Positions 8,057 through 16,251 of a stretch of 42,652 bases of DNA are shown piece after piece. The notes under the pieces are model-generated. The model was not told the origin of the DNA. It did not search any database and worked only from the letters and a program-made list of their open reading frames with translations. How positions within the stretch are numbered: the first letter of the stretch is position 1; every line of letters starts with the position of its first letter. The translations under genes were made by a program, and so were the position numbers. Source of the DNA: Rikenella microfusus (GTDB lineage: Bacteria; Bacteroidota; Bacteroidia; Bacteroidales; VadinHA17); the NCBI GenBank assembly GCA_020722575.1, contig DYKN01000015.1:1-42652 (forward strand). Reading direction: 5' to 3'.

Positions 8057-9439
8057 TTACTCTCTTGATTTTACGAGAGCGCTGGTTGTTGTAAAATATT
8101 TGGTGATCATACCCGGGACTTCCCATTCCGGCATGGAGCCTTCTTTAAGAAAACCGAGATATTTTTCAGTTACCTGAGCAAAATGCTCCTCATGGCCCAC
8201 TCTGTATTTATCGGGGATATTTATTCTCAGAACATTATTGCCTGTATCATCGAAGGTAAGATTTTCGTAAGGCAATGAGGCAAGTACTGTTTTAAGTCTT
8301 GTTGTAAATTCATCCAGAGGAGTCTTAATGTTTTGCACATAAAGAGTCGGAACAAATTTTTCTGCTGCTGTTTGTTTTATAACAAGGTCACATAATGTGC
8401 CCCGCATAATGGAGAAATGCGTATCGCCTGCGCCCTCAGGGGCTCTATATTTCCATTCAACAGACACTTTTGCCCATTTACCTTTAAGTTGATAGGTCAT
8501 TTCTCCATTTGCATAAACATAAAGTTTTCCTTCCTTAACATCTTTTGCAAGGTATTCAGGAAAATCCTGCAAGCCTGTAACGCCTGTAAATTCTTCTTTA
8601 GTAAGTATTGTAGGCCAATGTTTTGCAGCGACCATATTTACATCCTCCTTTTTCAGTATCACTTCGGGGAAGCATTCCCATTGAACCAGGTCAACAAGGT
8701 GGGTAGTAACATCGACAATACCTTCACCCTGCTGTTCAACGTCAAAAAACCATGCGGGGCGTATAAGCGGACTGCCGGATACTATCTTGGAAAAATGATG
8801 CACACTCTCCTTGGTTACTGCCGGTTCATCCAAGGAACCATCAATAAGTTCTCCAAAAATCTCTTTTTTCTGTGAAAGTTCTTTTTGCAGAATTGTTGCA
8901 ATCTCATACCTCTCAGTCATAATATCGTAAAGTAAAACTCCTTTTTCTTCTGCAATACGGAAAGCTTCCTCAAGTTTCGAAAAATCTTCGGGTGTAATAA
9001 CCATGGGTTTATCTGCAAGTACATTAAAACCTGCCTTAACTGATTGAAGGATATAATCAGCCTTCTTTTTATTATTACCCGAAAGCACTACCACATTACC
9101 GGGTTTTCTGCGTATCATCTCCTCAAAAAAGTCGTCTCCGGTATAAACAATTTCATTCCATCTTGTAGGGTTTTCAGGTCTGGTGTTATATGACCTTATC
9201 TTTGCAAGGTGTTGTTCAAGGTCGGGGCCTTCAGGGGCATAAACGTAAACATCGGGGTCAACCTGATCATACATTGTTTTCTGTACCAGAGCTGCATGAA
9301 AATGACCCGGGTCAACTGTCATAAGCTTAACCATCTGCATATCTTTTGATTCGCTTTCCTTTGCGATTTTCCTACCACCTTTTCCGCATGAGATAAGAAA
9401 AAGGCTGAAAATCATAATCATTGAAAAAATACATTTCAT
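8057..9439 (-). CDS. Lipoprotein Gfo/Idh/MocA-like oxidoreductase
   Basis: This 460-residue protein has a lipoprotein signal ending LISC at Cys18. It resembles the putative oxidoreductase family with its own C-terminal domain, common in Bacteroidota. Where a Rossmann glycine motif is expected it has LMTVDPGHFHAALVQK (39-54), and the usual EKP is DKP at 143-145 (LADKPMVITPED). The C-terminal half includes GEGIVDVTTHLVDLVQWE and a long sheet region. The missing GxGxxG suggests unusual cofactor binding or no dehydrogenase activity. It is the last gene of the minus-strand run, 97 bp after the DUF6807 gene, and is predicted to be membrane-anchored on the periplasmic side. Confidence 0.85.
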   Translation of the reverse strand: MKCIFSMIMIFSLFLISCGKGGRKIAKESESKDMQMVKLMTVDPGHFHAALVQKTMYDQVDPDVYVYAPEGPDLEQHLAKIRSYNTRPENPTRWNEIVYTGDDFFEEMIRRKPGNVVVLSGNNKKKADYILQSVKAGFNVLADKPMVITPEDFSKLEEAFRIAEEKGVLLYDIMTERYEIATILQKELSQKKEIFGELIDGSLDEPAVTKESVHHFSKIVSGSPLIRPAWFFDVEQQGEGIVDVTTHLVDLVQWECFPEVILKKEDVNMVAAKHWPTILTKEEFTGVTGLQDFPEYLAKDVKEGKLYVYANGEMTYQLKGKWAKVSVEWKYRAPEGAGDTHFSIMRGTLCDLVIKQTAAEKFVPTLYVQNIKTPLDEFTTRLKTVLASLPYENLTFDDTGNNVLRINIPDKYRVGHEEHFAQVTEKYLGFLKEGSMPEWEVPGMITKYFTTTSALVKSRE

Positions 9440-9536
9440 AATTATACGAATAAATTTGTTAAAAATCTTTTATTTTTAGTTAAGTATTTATTTGTTATTT
9501 TCCAGAACAGTGTCATAAAAAAAATGGTTCATGGTG

Positions 9537-10796
9537 TTATTTAACTGTCATCTTTACTACGGGAGGATAGGCAAAATCGGTCCATATTCTTTCTGAGACA
9601 TTCCTGTCAACGCGGCCATCATAAATAAGCAATCTGTACTTAAGTCGGTATGTATTACCTGGTACGAGTATCCATTCTTTATGACGAATAGGGCAAAATT
9701 CGAAATATACATCTCCCCTGCCGTTCATGTCAACCGGCCATACTCTCATTGGTTCGGGGTGTTCTCTATTTGAAGGGTGTGAAAAAAAGACTATTCCTGA
9801 TTCACTTTTCCCTTCAAAAGCACCACCTACATCAGCCCACCTTGCCCTTGTACCATCAGCATCAACTCTTGTCTTACCCTCTGAAGTTATTACCCAGCTG
9901 TTCTTGTTATTCCATTCTGCAGTAGCCCTGAAACCTATCCCACCTCCATATCTGTAAGCCTCAAGTACAACTGCAGTGTCAGTTGCCACAGAAAGATAGG
10001 AGGTTATGTCAACAAGCCAGGCCTTTCCGCCATCTAACGGGTCAACATTCCATAACCTTACGTCAAAAACTTCATTAAATGTAATTTCTTCAGGTCTTTT
10101 GCCCTGAAAGTCAATATGTTCGTGGCGGACATTAAATCCTCCGAAGACAGGACCGGATGTAGTTGAATTTATTCCTGCGTATCTCACCGTACCCTGATGC
10201 GAATAAAGATTCCAGAAATCGGTGACATGGTCTCTTATTCGCACCCGTGTCCATGGATTCCATATACCAAAGTGATGATAATGGTCGGGGGGGCTGATAC
10301 GAGTAAGGATATTCCCCGAAGGAGAATAGACGGGGTGAATGAACCCGTTACGTTTATACATTGTATCAACCCCTACGGGGGGATAGACTATCTTCACAGC
10401 ATAATCAAGTACAGGTTTACCATCTTTCGCCAGGCGAATTATATCCTGGTTTGTGCTTATGCTAACAACCGGCTGATATTCTTCTTTCGTTTCCTGATAA
10501 AGGACATATTCCCTTTTTGACCCGGGAGCAGTTATTCCGCTAAGAATCCACCATAGTCTTGGGATATATCCTTCCTCAATCTGTGAGGCGACAGGGATAA
10601 GTTTTCCCTTGATAGATTCATAAAGCCTGAGGGTAAGAGTATCGGTAATATTAATCCCTGAAAGATCAAGGTTTACAGGGGTGTTTACCCTTAAATATTT
10701 TCCGGCTTCGACGGTTATACTGGCAAGTTCTTTCTTTTGAGACAGAGCACTGAAAAACAGAAACATGCCAATAATAATCGAAAAAAATCTTTTCAT
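9537..10796 (-). CDS. DUF6807 (PmoA-like) secreted protein
   Basis: This 419-residue protein has a signal peptide (about 1-19, ending FFSALSQK). The body matches the DUF6807 / 'methane oxygenase PmoA' family, with HPVYSPSGNILTRISPPDHYHHFGIW around residues 150-175, the GPVFGGFNVRHEHIDF segment and SGIVFFSHPSNREHPEPMRVWP near 330-351. Despite the name, this soluble family is not a methane monooxygenase. It is a beta-sheet protein found beside Gfo/Idh/MocA genes in polysaccharide-utilising Bacteroidota and Planctomycetes, and its activity is not established. It lies 7 bp after the URO-D-like gene and upstream of a lipoprotein oxidoreductase, and is probably co-transcribed with both. Confidence 0.85.
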   Translation of the reverse strand: MKRFFSIIIGMFLFFSALSQKKELASITVEAGKYLRVNTPVNLDLSGINITDTLTLRLYESIKGKLIPVASQIEEGYIPRLWWILSGITAPGSKREYVLYQETKEEYQPVVSISTNQDIIRLAKDGKPVLDYAVKIVYPPVGVDTMYKRNGFIHPVYSPSGNILTRISPPDHYHHFGIWNPWTRVRIRDHVTDFWNLYSHQGTVRYAGINSTTSGPVFGGFNVRHEHIDFQGKRPEEITFNEVFDVRLWNVDPLDGGKAWLVDITSYLSVATDTAVVLEAYRYGGGIGFRATAEWNNKNSWVITSEGKTRVDADGTRARWADVGGAFEGKSESGIVFFSHPSNREHPEPMRVWPVDMNGRGDVYFEFCPIRHKEWILVPGNTYRLKYRLLIYDGRVDRNVSERIWTDFAYPPVVKMTVK

Positions 10797-10803
10797 TTTC
10801 TTA

Positions 10804-11838
10804 TTATTTTAAGTTTCTAACTGCTTTGATAAAAGCTGTAATATTTTCATTTCTTACACCCTGAGGCATTCCTCCACCAACCGACCAGATTATTCTGCTG
10901 AAGTTATCAATTTCAGAAGCTGCTTTTTTTACTGCATCAGTCACTTCAGCCGGGGTGCCGGCAGCCATGACGTCGCGTGGCGGGATGTTTCCCATCAGAA
11001 CAACATCTTCGCCGGCAAGGCTTCTTATTTCACCAAGAGAATGTTCAAAGGAGAAATTGAACAGATTGACATTTACTTCTTTCAGGTATTTTGCAGTAAT
11101 AAGTCCCTGGGCATCATTATGCAAGAATCGCACCTTAGCTTCGAAAACTGAAAAAATCTTTCTTAAAAAGGGGATCGCGAATTCATTAAACTCGTAATCT
11201 CCCACAAAACCCAGCAGGTCGTCGAGAATGAATATGCCATCGATAGTTGGAAAACATTCTTTCTGATAGCTGATCCATCTGCATATAAAATCAGTTATTT
11301 TTTCAATGAGTTGTTTTGATTCAACGGGGTACATGGCAAGGGCCATCATGAATTCAGTTGTACCCATCAGGAAGCTTGCAATATTAAGAGGTCCCCGTGA
11401 TATTGCGAATTTTATTTCGTGACCGGCTTCCTTAATGGCAATTTCATTCTCCTTCAGACGTGAGATAACAAAAGGGAGGAGCCCGTCGGATGTAACATCG
11501 GGGTCGGGCAGAATATTGATATCTTCAATGTTACGGATGATTTTTTCTGCGTGTGGCAGGCTTTGTTCGAGCCATTTCATTCTTGCACCAAAAGCAGAAG
11601 GTTCGGTGCACATTCCAAATTCCGACCAGAAGCCAGGAATGAACCAGACATCGGGGAACAGGTTTATTGCCTTCAGGTTTGACTCGAGCCAGTGTTTTTC
11701 AGAGGAATAATACTGAATGTTAGTAATTCCGTACCAGCCCGGTATCCAGGGGCTGTCGATAATGAATCCCACCGGCTGGTAGCCTAAATTCTTGCCATCG
11801 ATAACCATAAGAAGGTCATTCCATTGTTTTGCTGTCAT
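10804..11838 (-). CDS. Uroporphyrinogen decarboxylase / MtaA-like family protein
   Basis: This 344-residue cytoplasmic protein has the URO-D-fold TIM barrel pattern: FPDVWFIPGFWSEFGMCTEPSAFG (61-84), ISRGPLNIASFLMGTTEFMMAL (147-167), IDGIFILDDLLGFVGDYEFNEF and VVLMGNIPPRDVMAAGTPAEV (279-299). In corrinoid:coenzyme M methyltransferases of this fold a His-x-Cys pair binds zinc. Here the matching segment is RFLHNDAQG (His240, Asn241, Asp242), so the Cys is absent. It is not the heme-pathway HemE. Its ATG overlaps the gcvP stop by 4 bp, and a DUF6807 gene follows 7 bp later. Methyl transfer linked to one-carbon metabolism is possible but unproven. Confidence 0.82.
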   Translation of the reverse strand: MTAKQWNDLLMVIDGKNLGYQPVGFIIDSPWIPGWYGITNIQYYSSEKHWLESNLKAINLFPDVWFIPGFWSEFGMCTEPSAFGARMKWLEQSLPHAEKIIRNIEDINILPDPDVTSDGLLPFVISRLKENEIAIKEAGHEIKFAISRGPLNIASFLMGTTEFMMALAMYPVESKQLIEKITDFICRWISYQKECFPTIDGIFILDDLLGFVGDYEFNEFAIPFLRKIFSVFEAKVRFLHNDAQGLITAKYLKEVNVNLFNFSFEHSLGEIRSLAGEDVVLMGNIPPRDVMAAGTPAEVTDAVKKAASEIDNFSRIIWSVGGGMPQGVRNENITAFIKAVRNLK

Positions 11839-14729
11839 AGATTCAGTGGTTTTATGATATTCTGTCGGTAATTATCGATAGGGTCGCAGGTGCACACGAG
11901 GTTTCTGTCGCCATAAGCATCGTCGATTCTGCTAACGGAAGGCCAGAATTTGTTTTCGTAAAGCCATTTTGCAGAAAATGCAGCTCTGGTGCGCGAATAG
12001 CTGTGTGTCCATTCATCTGATGCAACAATTTTTTCGGTATGAGGAGCATTATGAAGGACGTTATCTTCTCTGTCAGCTTTTCCTTCAGCAACTTCCTTTA
12101 TTTCATCCCATATTGACTTCATTGCAGCGATAAATCGGTTCAATTCCTGAAAGGGTTCTGATTCGGTGGGTTCAACCATTAATGTTCCATGAACCGGGAA
12201 AGAAAGCGTTGGGGCATGAAATCCATAATCCATAAGGCGTTTGGCAATATCGAGTTCTGAAATACCTGCTTCATTTTTGAATTTACGGCAATCGAGAATC
12301 ATTTCATGGGCAACCATTCCGTTTTTTCCTGTATAAAGTATTTTGAAATAATCTTTAAGTGAGGCTGCGATATAGTTAGCATTAAGAATTGAAAATTTCG
12401 TTGCTTCAGCAAGTCCGTCAGCACCCATCATTTTGATATAGGCATGTGATATTGTCAGTATATGGGCAGAGCCGTAAGGAGCTGATGCCACGGCGGGAAT
12501 ACCTTCTGCACCACCTGTTTTTACTACTGTATGGGAAGGCAGGAACCGGGCGAGTTTCTCGTTCACCAGCACAGGACCCATTCCGGGTCCTCCCCCACCA
12601 TGGGGTATTGCAAAGGTTTTATGCAGATTAAGATGACATACATCAGCACCAATAGCTCCCGGACTTGTAAATCCGACCTGTGCGTTCATGTTTGCTCCGT
12701 CGAGATAAACAAGGCCACCATTCTGATGAACGATATCAACAATCTCGGCAATAGCCTCTTCAAATACGCCATGTGTCGAAGGATATGTAACCATAATGCA
12801 TGACAGGTTCGCACTGTTTTCAACAGCTTTTCTGCGAAGGTCGTCAACGCTTATGTTTCCGTTTTCATCGCATTCAACAATAACCACCTTCATCCCAGCC
12901 ATAGCAGCACTTGCAGGGTTAGTCCCATGAGCTGAAGCCGGTATAAGAACCACGTTACGGTGTTTCTCACCCCTGCTGATATGATACTTTCTTATAAGAA
13001 GCATTCCGGTATATTCACCCGCTGCACCTGAATTGGGCATAAAGGTAATAGCGCTTAATCCCGTTATTTCTTTCAGTGCATCTCCCAGTTCTTCCATAAG
13101 CAAATGGTATCCCTCAGCCTGATCGTCAGGAACAAAAGGATGTATACCGGCAAATTCAGGCCAGCTCATTGCAAACATTGCAGTGGCAGGATTTAGCTTC
13201 ATTGTGCAGGAACCCAGTGGAATCATTCCGTTTGTTAACGAGAAATCCTTCCTCTCCAGCATTTTTATGTAACGCATCATAGCTGTCTCGCTATGATAAT
13301 TGTTAAATACTGATTCTTTTAAGAATTCCGAATGTCTGATAAATTTCTTGTTTATTGTATTGAAGCTGCTTAGTTTACCTGCCTCAGGCGCTTTTCTACC
13401 TGCAACCCCTGCGAATATTGCAGCTATTTTATTTATCTCTTCCAGAGTAGTAATCTCATCAGTACTGATTGAGACGGTATTGTCTCCGGGGTACCAGAAA
13501 TTGAATCCATTGTTTAATGCAGCCTTTTTGATATCTTCCTCGGTTATTCCATCGGGGAGTATAACTTTTATGGTATCAAAAAACTGTTGGTTTGCAATTT
13601 CAAATCCGGCCTCTTTAAGTAAACCAGCAAGAGTACAGGCGGTTCTATGTATATGTGTTGAAATGGCTTTCAGTCCTTCAGGTCCATGATACTGGGCATA
13701 CATACCCGACATAATTGCAAGGAGAGCCTGAGCTGTGCATATGTTTGAGGTTGCTCTTTCCCTTTTGATATGCTGTTCGCGGGTTTGCAATGCCATACGC
13801 AATGCAGGATTACCCTGCCGGTCAATAGATATGCCTATTATCCTGCCCGGCATATTACGTTTGAGATCTCCTCTGGCGGCGAAATATCCTGCATGAGGGC
13901 CACCGTAACTCATTGGCAGCCCAAACCGTTGTGTTGAACCAACGACAATGTCGGCACCCCATTCACCCGGCGGGACAAGAATAGATAGGCTCATCAGATC
14001 AGCTACAACACAAAGAAGCATGCCTGCTGAATGCAGTTTATTTGCAAATTCACTGTAATCCCTTATTTCTCCTGAAGCTGACGGATATTGAACTATCGCA
14101 CCAAAGAAGCCATCTCCAGAATCAAACTCAGCATAATTACCTTTGACAAGTTCTATTCCCAGAGGCTCTGACCGTGCCCGAAGTACATCAAGCGTTTGAA
14201 GAAAAATATCGCTATCGGCAAAAAATTTGTTTTTACCAGCCTTAATAGCTTCTTTCGACCGTGAATTAAACATCATAATCATTGCTTCGGCAGCAGCCGT
14301 GCCCTCATCGAGCAAGGAAGCATTGGCAACAGGCAGACCTGTAAGCTCAGTAATTACAGTCTGAAAATTCAACAACGCCTCAAGCCTTCCCTGAGAAATT
14401 TCAGCTTGATAGGGTGTATATGAAGTATACCACGAAGGGTTTTCGAGAACATTACGTATTATAACCGAAGGCATTGCAACACCATAATAACCCTGACCAA
14501 TAAAGGATCTGTACTGTTTGTTTTTCTTTCCGAGCTCTTTAATGTGATTCAGATATTCTGTTTCACTCATTGCCGGCGGAAGTTCAAGGGGTCTTTTAAG
14601 CCTTATAGAAGCTGGAATGGTCTTATCAATAAGCTCATCAAGCGTCGAAACACCAATTGCCTTAAGCATTAAATCCACTTCATCCTTACGTGGTCCTATA
14701 TGACGTTCTGAAAATCTATAATTACTCAT
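11835..14729 (-). CDS. gcvP: Glycine dehydrogenase (decarboxylating), P-protein
   Basis: At 964 residues this is a full-length fused P-protein of the glycine cleavage system. It decarboxylates glycine with PLP and passes the aminomethyl group to the lipoyl arm of GcvH. The N-terminal half has FIGQGYYG, SYTPYQAEISQGRLEALLNFQ and LLDEGTAAAEAM. The C-terminal half has MIPLGSCTMKLNP, HGTNPASAAM and the PLP-lysine segment NLHKTFAIPHGGGGPGMGP with Lys704. gcvH and gcvT are not in the window, so the system is split. The gene is followed, with a 4-bp overlap, by a URO-D-like gene and preceded at 98 bp by an MBL-fold hydrolase gene. I see no glycine riboswitch upstream. Confidence 0.97.
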   Translation of the reverse strand: MSNYRFSERHIGPRKDEVDLMLKAIGVSTLDELIDKTIPASIRLKRPLELPPAMSETEYLNHIKELGKKNKQYRSFIGQGYYGVAMPSVIIRNVLENPSWYTSYTPYQAEISQGRLEALLNFQTVITELTGLPVANASLLDEGTAAAEAMIMMFNSRSKEAIKAGKNKFFADSDIFLQTLDVLRARSEPLGIELVKGNYAEFDSGDGFFGAIVQYPSASGEIRDYSEFANKLHSAGMLLCVVADLMSLSILVPPGEWGADIVVGSTQRFGLPMSYGGPHAGYFAARGDLKRNMPGRIIGISIDRQGNPALRMALQTREQHIKRERATSNICTAQALLAIMSGMYAQYHGPEGLKAISTHIHRTACTLAGLLKEAGFEIANQQFFDTIKVILPDGITEEDIKKAALNNGFNFWYPGDNTVSISTDEITTLEEINKIAAIFAGVAGRKAPEAGKLSSFNTINKKFIRHSEFLKESVFNNYHSETAMMRYIKMLERKDFSLTNGMIPLGSCTMKLNPATAMFAMSWPEFAGIHPFVPDDQAEGYHLLMEELGDALKEITGLSAITFMPNSGAAGEYTGMLLIRKYHISRGEKHRNVVLIPASAHGTNPASAAMAGMKVVIVECDENGNISVDDLRRKAVENSANLSCIMVTYPSTHGVFEEAIAEIVDIVHQNGGLVYLDGANMNAQVGFTSPGAIGADVCHLNLHKTFAIPHGGGGPGMGPVLVNEKLARFLPSHTVVKTGGAEGIPAVASAPYGSAHILTISHAYIKMMGADGLAEATKFSILNANYIAASLKDYFKILYTGKNGMVAHEMILDCRKFKNEAGISELDIAKRLMDYGFHAPTLSFPVHGTLMVEPTESEPFQELNRFIAAMKSIWDEIKEVAEGKADREDNVLHNAPHTEKIVASDEWTHSYSRTRAAFSAKWLYENKFWPSVSRIDDAYGDRNLVCTCDPIDNYRQNIIKPLNL

Positions 14730-14774
14730 ATTATAATATTAATTTCCAATAAGTTTAATAAAAAACTTTCAAAA

Positions 14775-14788
14775 TAGCAATCTTGCTA
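14775..14788. promoter_or_regulatory. Small inverted repeat upstream of gcvP
   Basis: TAGCAA-TC-TTGCTA is a perfect 6-bp inverted repeat with a 2-nt centre, 46 bp upstream of the gcvP ATG in the 98-bp spacer after the MBL gene. It is short and could be chance or a repressor site; there is no T-run that would make it a terminator. Confidence 0.2.
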
Positions 14789-14827
14789 AAATAGTAAAAG
14801 ATATTTATTTAAAACATAATAAATGTT

Positions 14828-15463
14828 TTATTGGAGCCATGGATTGTGTTTAAGTTCTTTCCCAACAGTTGTGGCAGGCCCATGTCCGGAATAAATAACT
14901 GTAGAAGGTGGAAGTGTCAGTATTTTATCCTTTATGCTTGTCAGGAGAGTATTGTGGTTGCCGCCCGGCAAGTCAGTACGGCCAATACCTCCTGCAAAGA
15001 TTACATCTCCGGTAAAGATACATGACTCCTGTTCGCAATAGTATGCAAGACTTCCTGATGTATGTCCTGGTACAAAAAGTGCTTTCAAAGTTATTTCTCC
15101 GAATTTAACTATATCACCATCCGACAGGTAACCTTCAGGTTCAGGAGGAGGATCAATTGAAAATCCAAGAAAATCTGCATAAGCAGGAGCATTAATCAGG
15201 TTATCCTTCTCTTTCTCATTGCAAAATGTTCGCAGGTTATATTTTTCAAGCATAAATTTGTTTCCGAAGATATGATCGAGATGGCAGTGAGTATTAAGAA
15301 GAAGAACCGGTTTAAGTTTCTTTAATTCAATAAATCTTGTAAGTCTTGCGAACTCCTTCTCATCATAGCAACCACAGTCAATAATGGCGCAATCATCAGT
15401 TTTACAGGCTGCTATATAAGTATTCACCGCTATCGGAGAAAAAACAAGTCTGAATACTTCCAT
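14828..15463 (-). CDS. MBL-fold metallo-hydrolase (glyoxalase II-like)
   Basis: I chose the ATG at 15463, which gives 211 residues starting MEVFRLVFSP. The longer frame to 15562 would run into the end of pcm and adds an unlikely N-terminus. The metal motif is THCHLDH (His59, His61, Asp63, His64), with VPGHTSGSL near 120, FTGDVIFAGGIGRTDLPGGN and YSGHGPATTVG near the end. This is the hydroxyacylglutathione-hydrolase-like branch of the metallo-beta-lactamase superfamily; its substrate is probably a thioester or related compound. It lies 13 bp after pcm and is likely co-transcribed with it. Confidence 0.92.
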   Translation of the reverse strand: MEVFRLVFSPIAVNTYIAACKTDDCAIIDCGCYDEKEFARLTRFIELKKLKPVLLLNTHCHLDHIFGNKFMLEKYNLRTFCNEKEKDNLINAPAYADFLGFSIDPPPEPEGYLSDGDIVKFGEITLKALFVPGHTSGSLAYYCEQESCIFTGDVIFAGGIGRTDLPGGNHNTLLTSIKDKILTLPPSTVIYSGHGPATTVGKELKHNPWLQ

Positions 15464-15476
15464 AAATTTTTTATGA

Positions 15477-16121
15477 TTAATTAACTGTACCTTTAAGCAT
15501 TGGGACAAAAACAAAAGTGCCGTGCGAGGAATAATTGTATGTATCAGAGCCTGAACGTTCAACGAGTGTCATTATCTGAACATCCCCTTCTCCGAGAGGT
15601 GCAACAAGCCTGCCTCCAGTTTTAAGCTGTTTAAGAAGTGTTTCCGATATTTCTGGTATAGCGGCTGTGATGATTATACCGTCATAGGGTCCATATTCCG
15701 GTTTGCCTAAATATCCATCCCCAAAGAAAAAATGAATGTTATATCCCAGTGTAGCTATAGTTTGCTGAGATTTTATAAAAAGTTCCTTGCAGCGTTCAAT
15801 GGTATATACTTTTGCACCCATTTCGGCAAGTATGGCTGCCTGGTAACCTGAACCGGTTCCGATTTCAAGTATTTTATGCCTCTTTTTTACTTTCAGCAGG
15901 CTGGTCATGAAAGCAACGGTATAGGGTTGTGAAATTGTCTGTCCTGCTGCAATAGGAAATGCTTTATCGGTATATGCATGATGCATAAAGGCCGGATCCA
16001 TGAAAATATGACGTGGCACTGTATTGATAGCCCTCAGCACCTCTTCATCTGTTATACCTTTCTGCCTCAGGCTATTAACAAGCTTATCCCTCATACCTCT
16101 GGCCTCAAACGGATCTGTCAT
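15477..16121 (-). CDS. pcm: Protein-L-isoaspartate O-methyltransferase
   Basis: This 214-residue protein is a standard-length PCMT. It methylates L-isoaspartyl residues in damaged proteins with S-adenosylmethionine. Visible family motifs are VPRHIFMDP (35-43), the substrate-site AAGQTISQPYTVAFM (58-72) and SAM-binding motif I LEIGTGSGYQAA (85-96). DGIIITAAIPEI and GGRLVAPLGEGDVQ follow near 147 and 170. The protein is cytoplasmic. It is first in a minus-strand run with the MBL hydrolase 13 bp downstream, and a good -7 box is found just upstream of its start. Confidence 0.96.
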   Translation of the reverse strand: MTDPFEARGMRDKLVNSLRQKGITDEEVLRAINTVPRHIFMDPAFMHHAYTDKAFPIAAGQTISQPYTVAFMTSLLKVKKRHKILEIGTGSGYQAAILAEMGAKVYTIERCKELFIKSQQTIATLGYNIHFFFGDGYLGKPEYGPYDGIIITAAIPEISETLLKQLKTGGRLVAPLGEGDVQIMTLVERSGSDTYNYSSHGTFVFVPMLKGTVN

Positions 16122-16142
16122 GCATTATCATTTAAAAACGGT

Positions 16143-16150
16143 CAAATTTA
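16143..16150 (-). promoter_or_regulatory. Candidate -7 promoter box for pcm
   Basis: On the minus strand this is TAAATTTG, a perfect TAnnTTTG match, 22 bp upstream of the pcm ATG. No clear TTTG -33 element is visible at the usual 19-21 bp distance. Confidence 0.42.
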
Positions 16151-16195
16151 AAAAATTTGTAAAAGGAACATTAATTTAAAGTAATTATTATAATG

Positions 16196-16227
16196 TTTGT
16201 AACTCTTTTTACCATTTAGTAATTTTA
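16196..16227 (+). promoter_or_regulatory. Candidate promoter for the sugar transferase gene
   Basis: TTTG at 16196-16199 and TAATTTTA at 16220-16227 are separated by 20 bp, matching the Bacteroidota -33/-7 arrangement except for the last base of the -7 box. It ends 24 bp before the ATG at 16252, in the divergent spacer shared with pcm. Confidence 0.5.
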
Positions 16228-16251
16228 AGTAATGAAGAACGTTTTGTATTT

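Noticed and set aside
8417..8875. 152-residue plus-strand open frame opposite the lipoprotein oxidoreductase
   Set aside because: It is the antisense shadow of a well-supported gene, with no recognisable domain.
9537..10796. Reading the DUF6807 protein as methane monooxygenase subunit A
   Set aside because: The PmoA label is a family naming artefact; this is a soluble secreted protein without the membrane helices of PmoA.
15464..15562. Longer N-terminus for the MBL-fold hydrolase
   Set aside because: The extension overlaps the end of pcm and is not part of the family.
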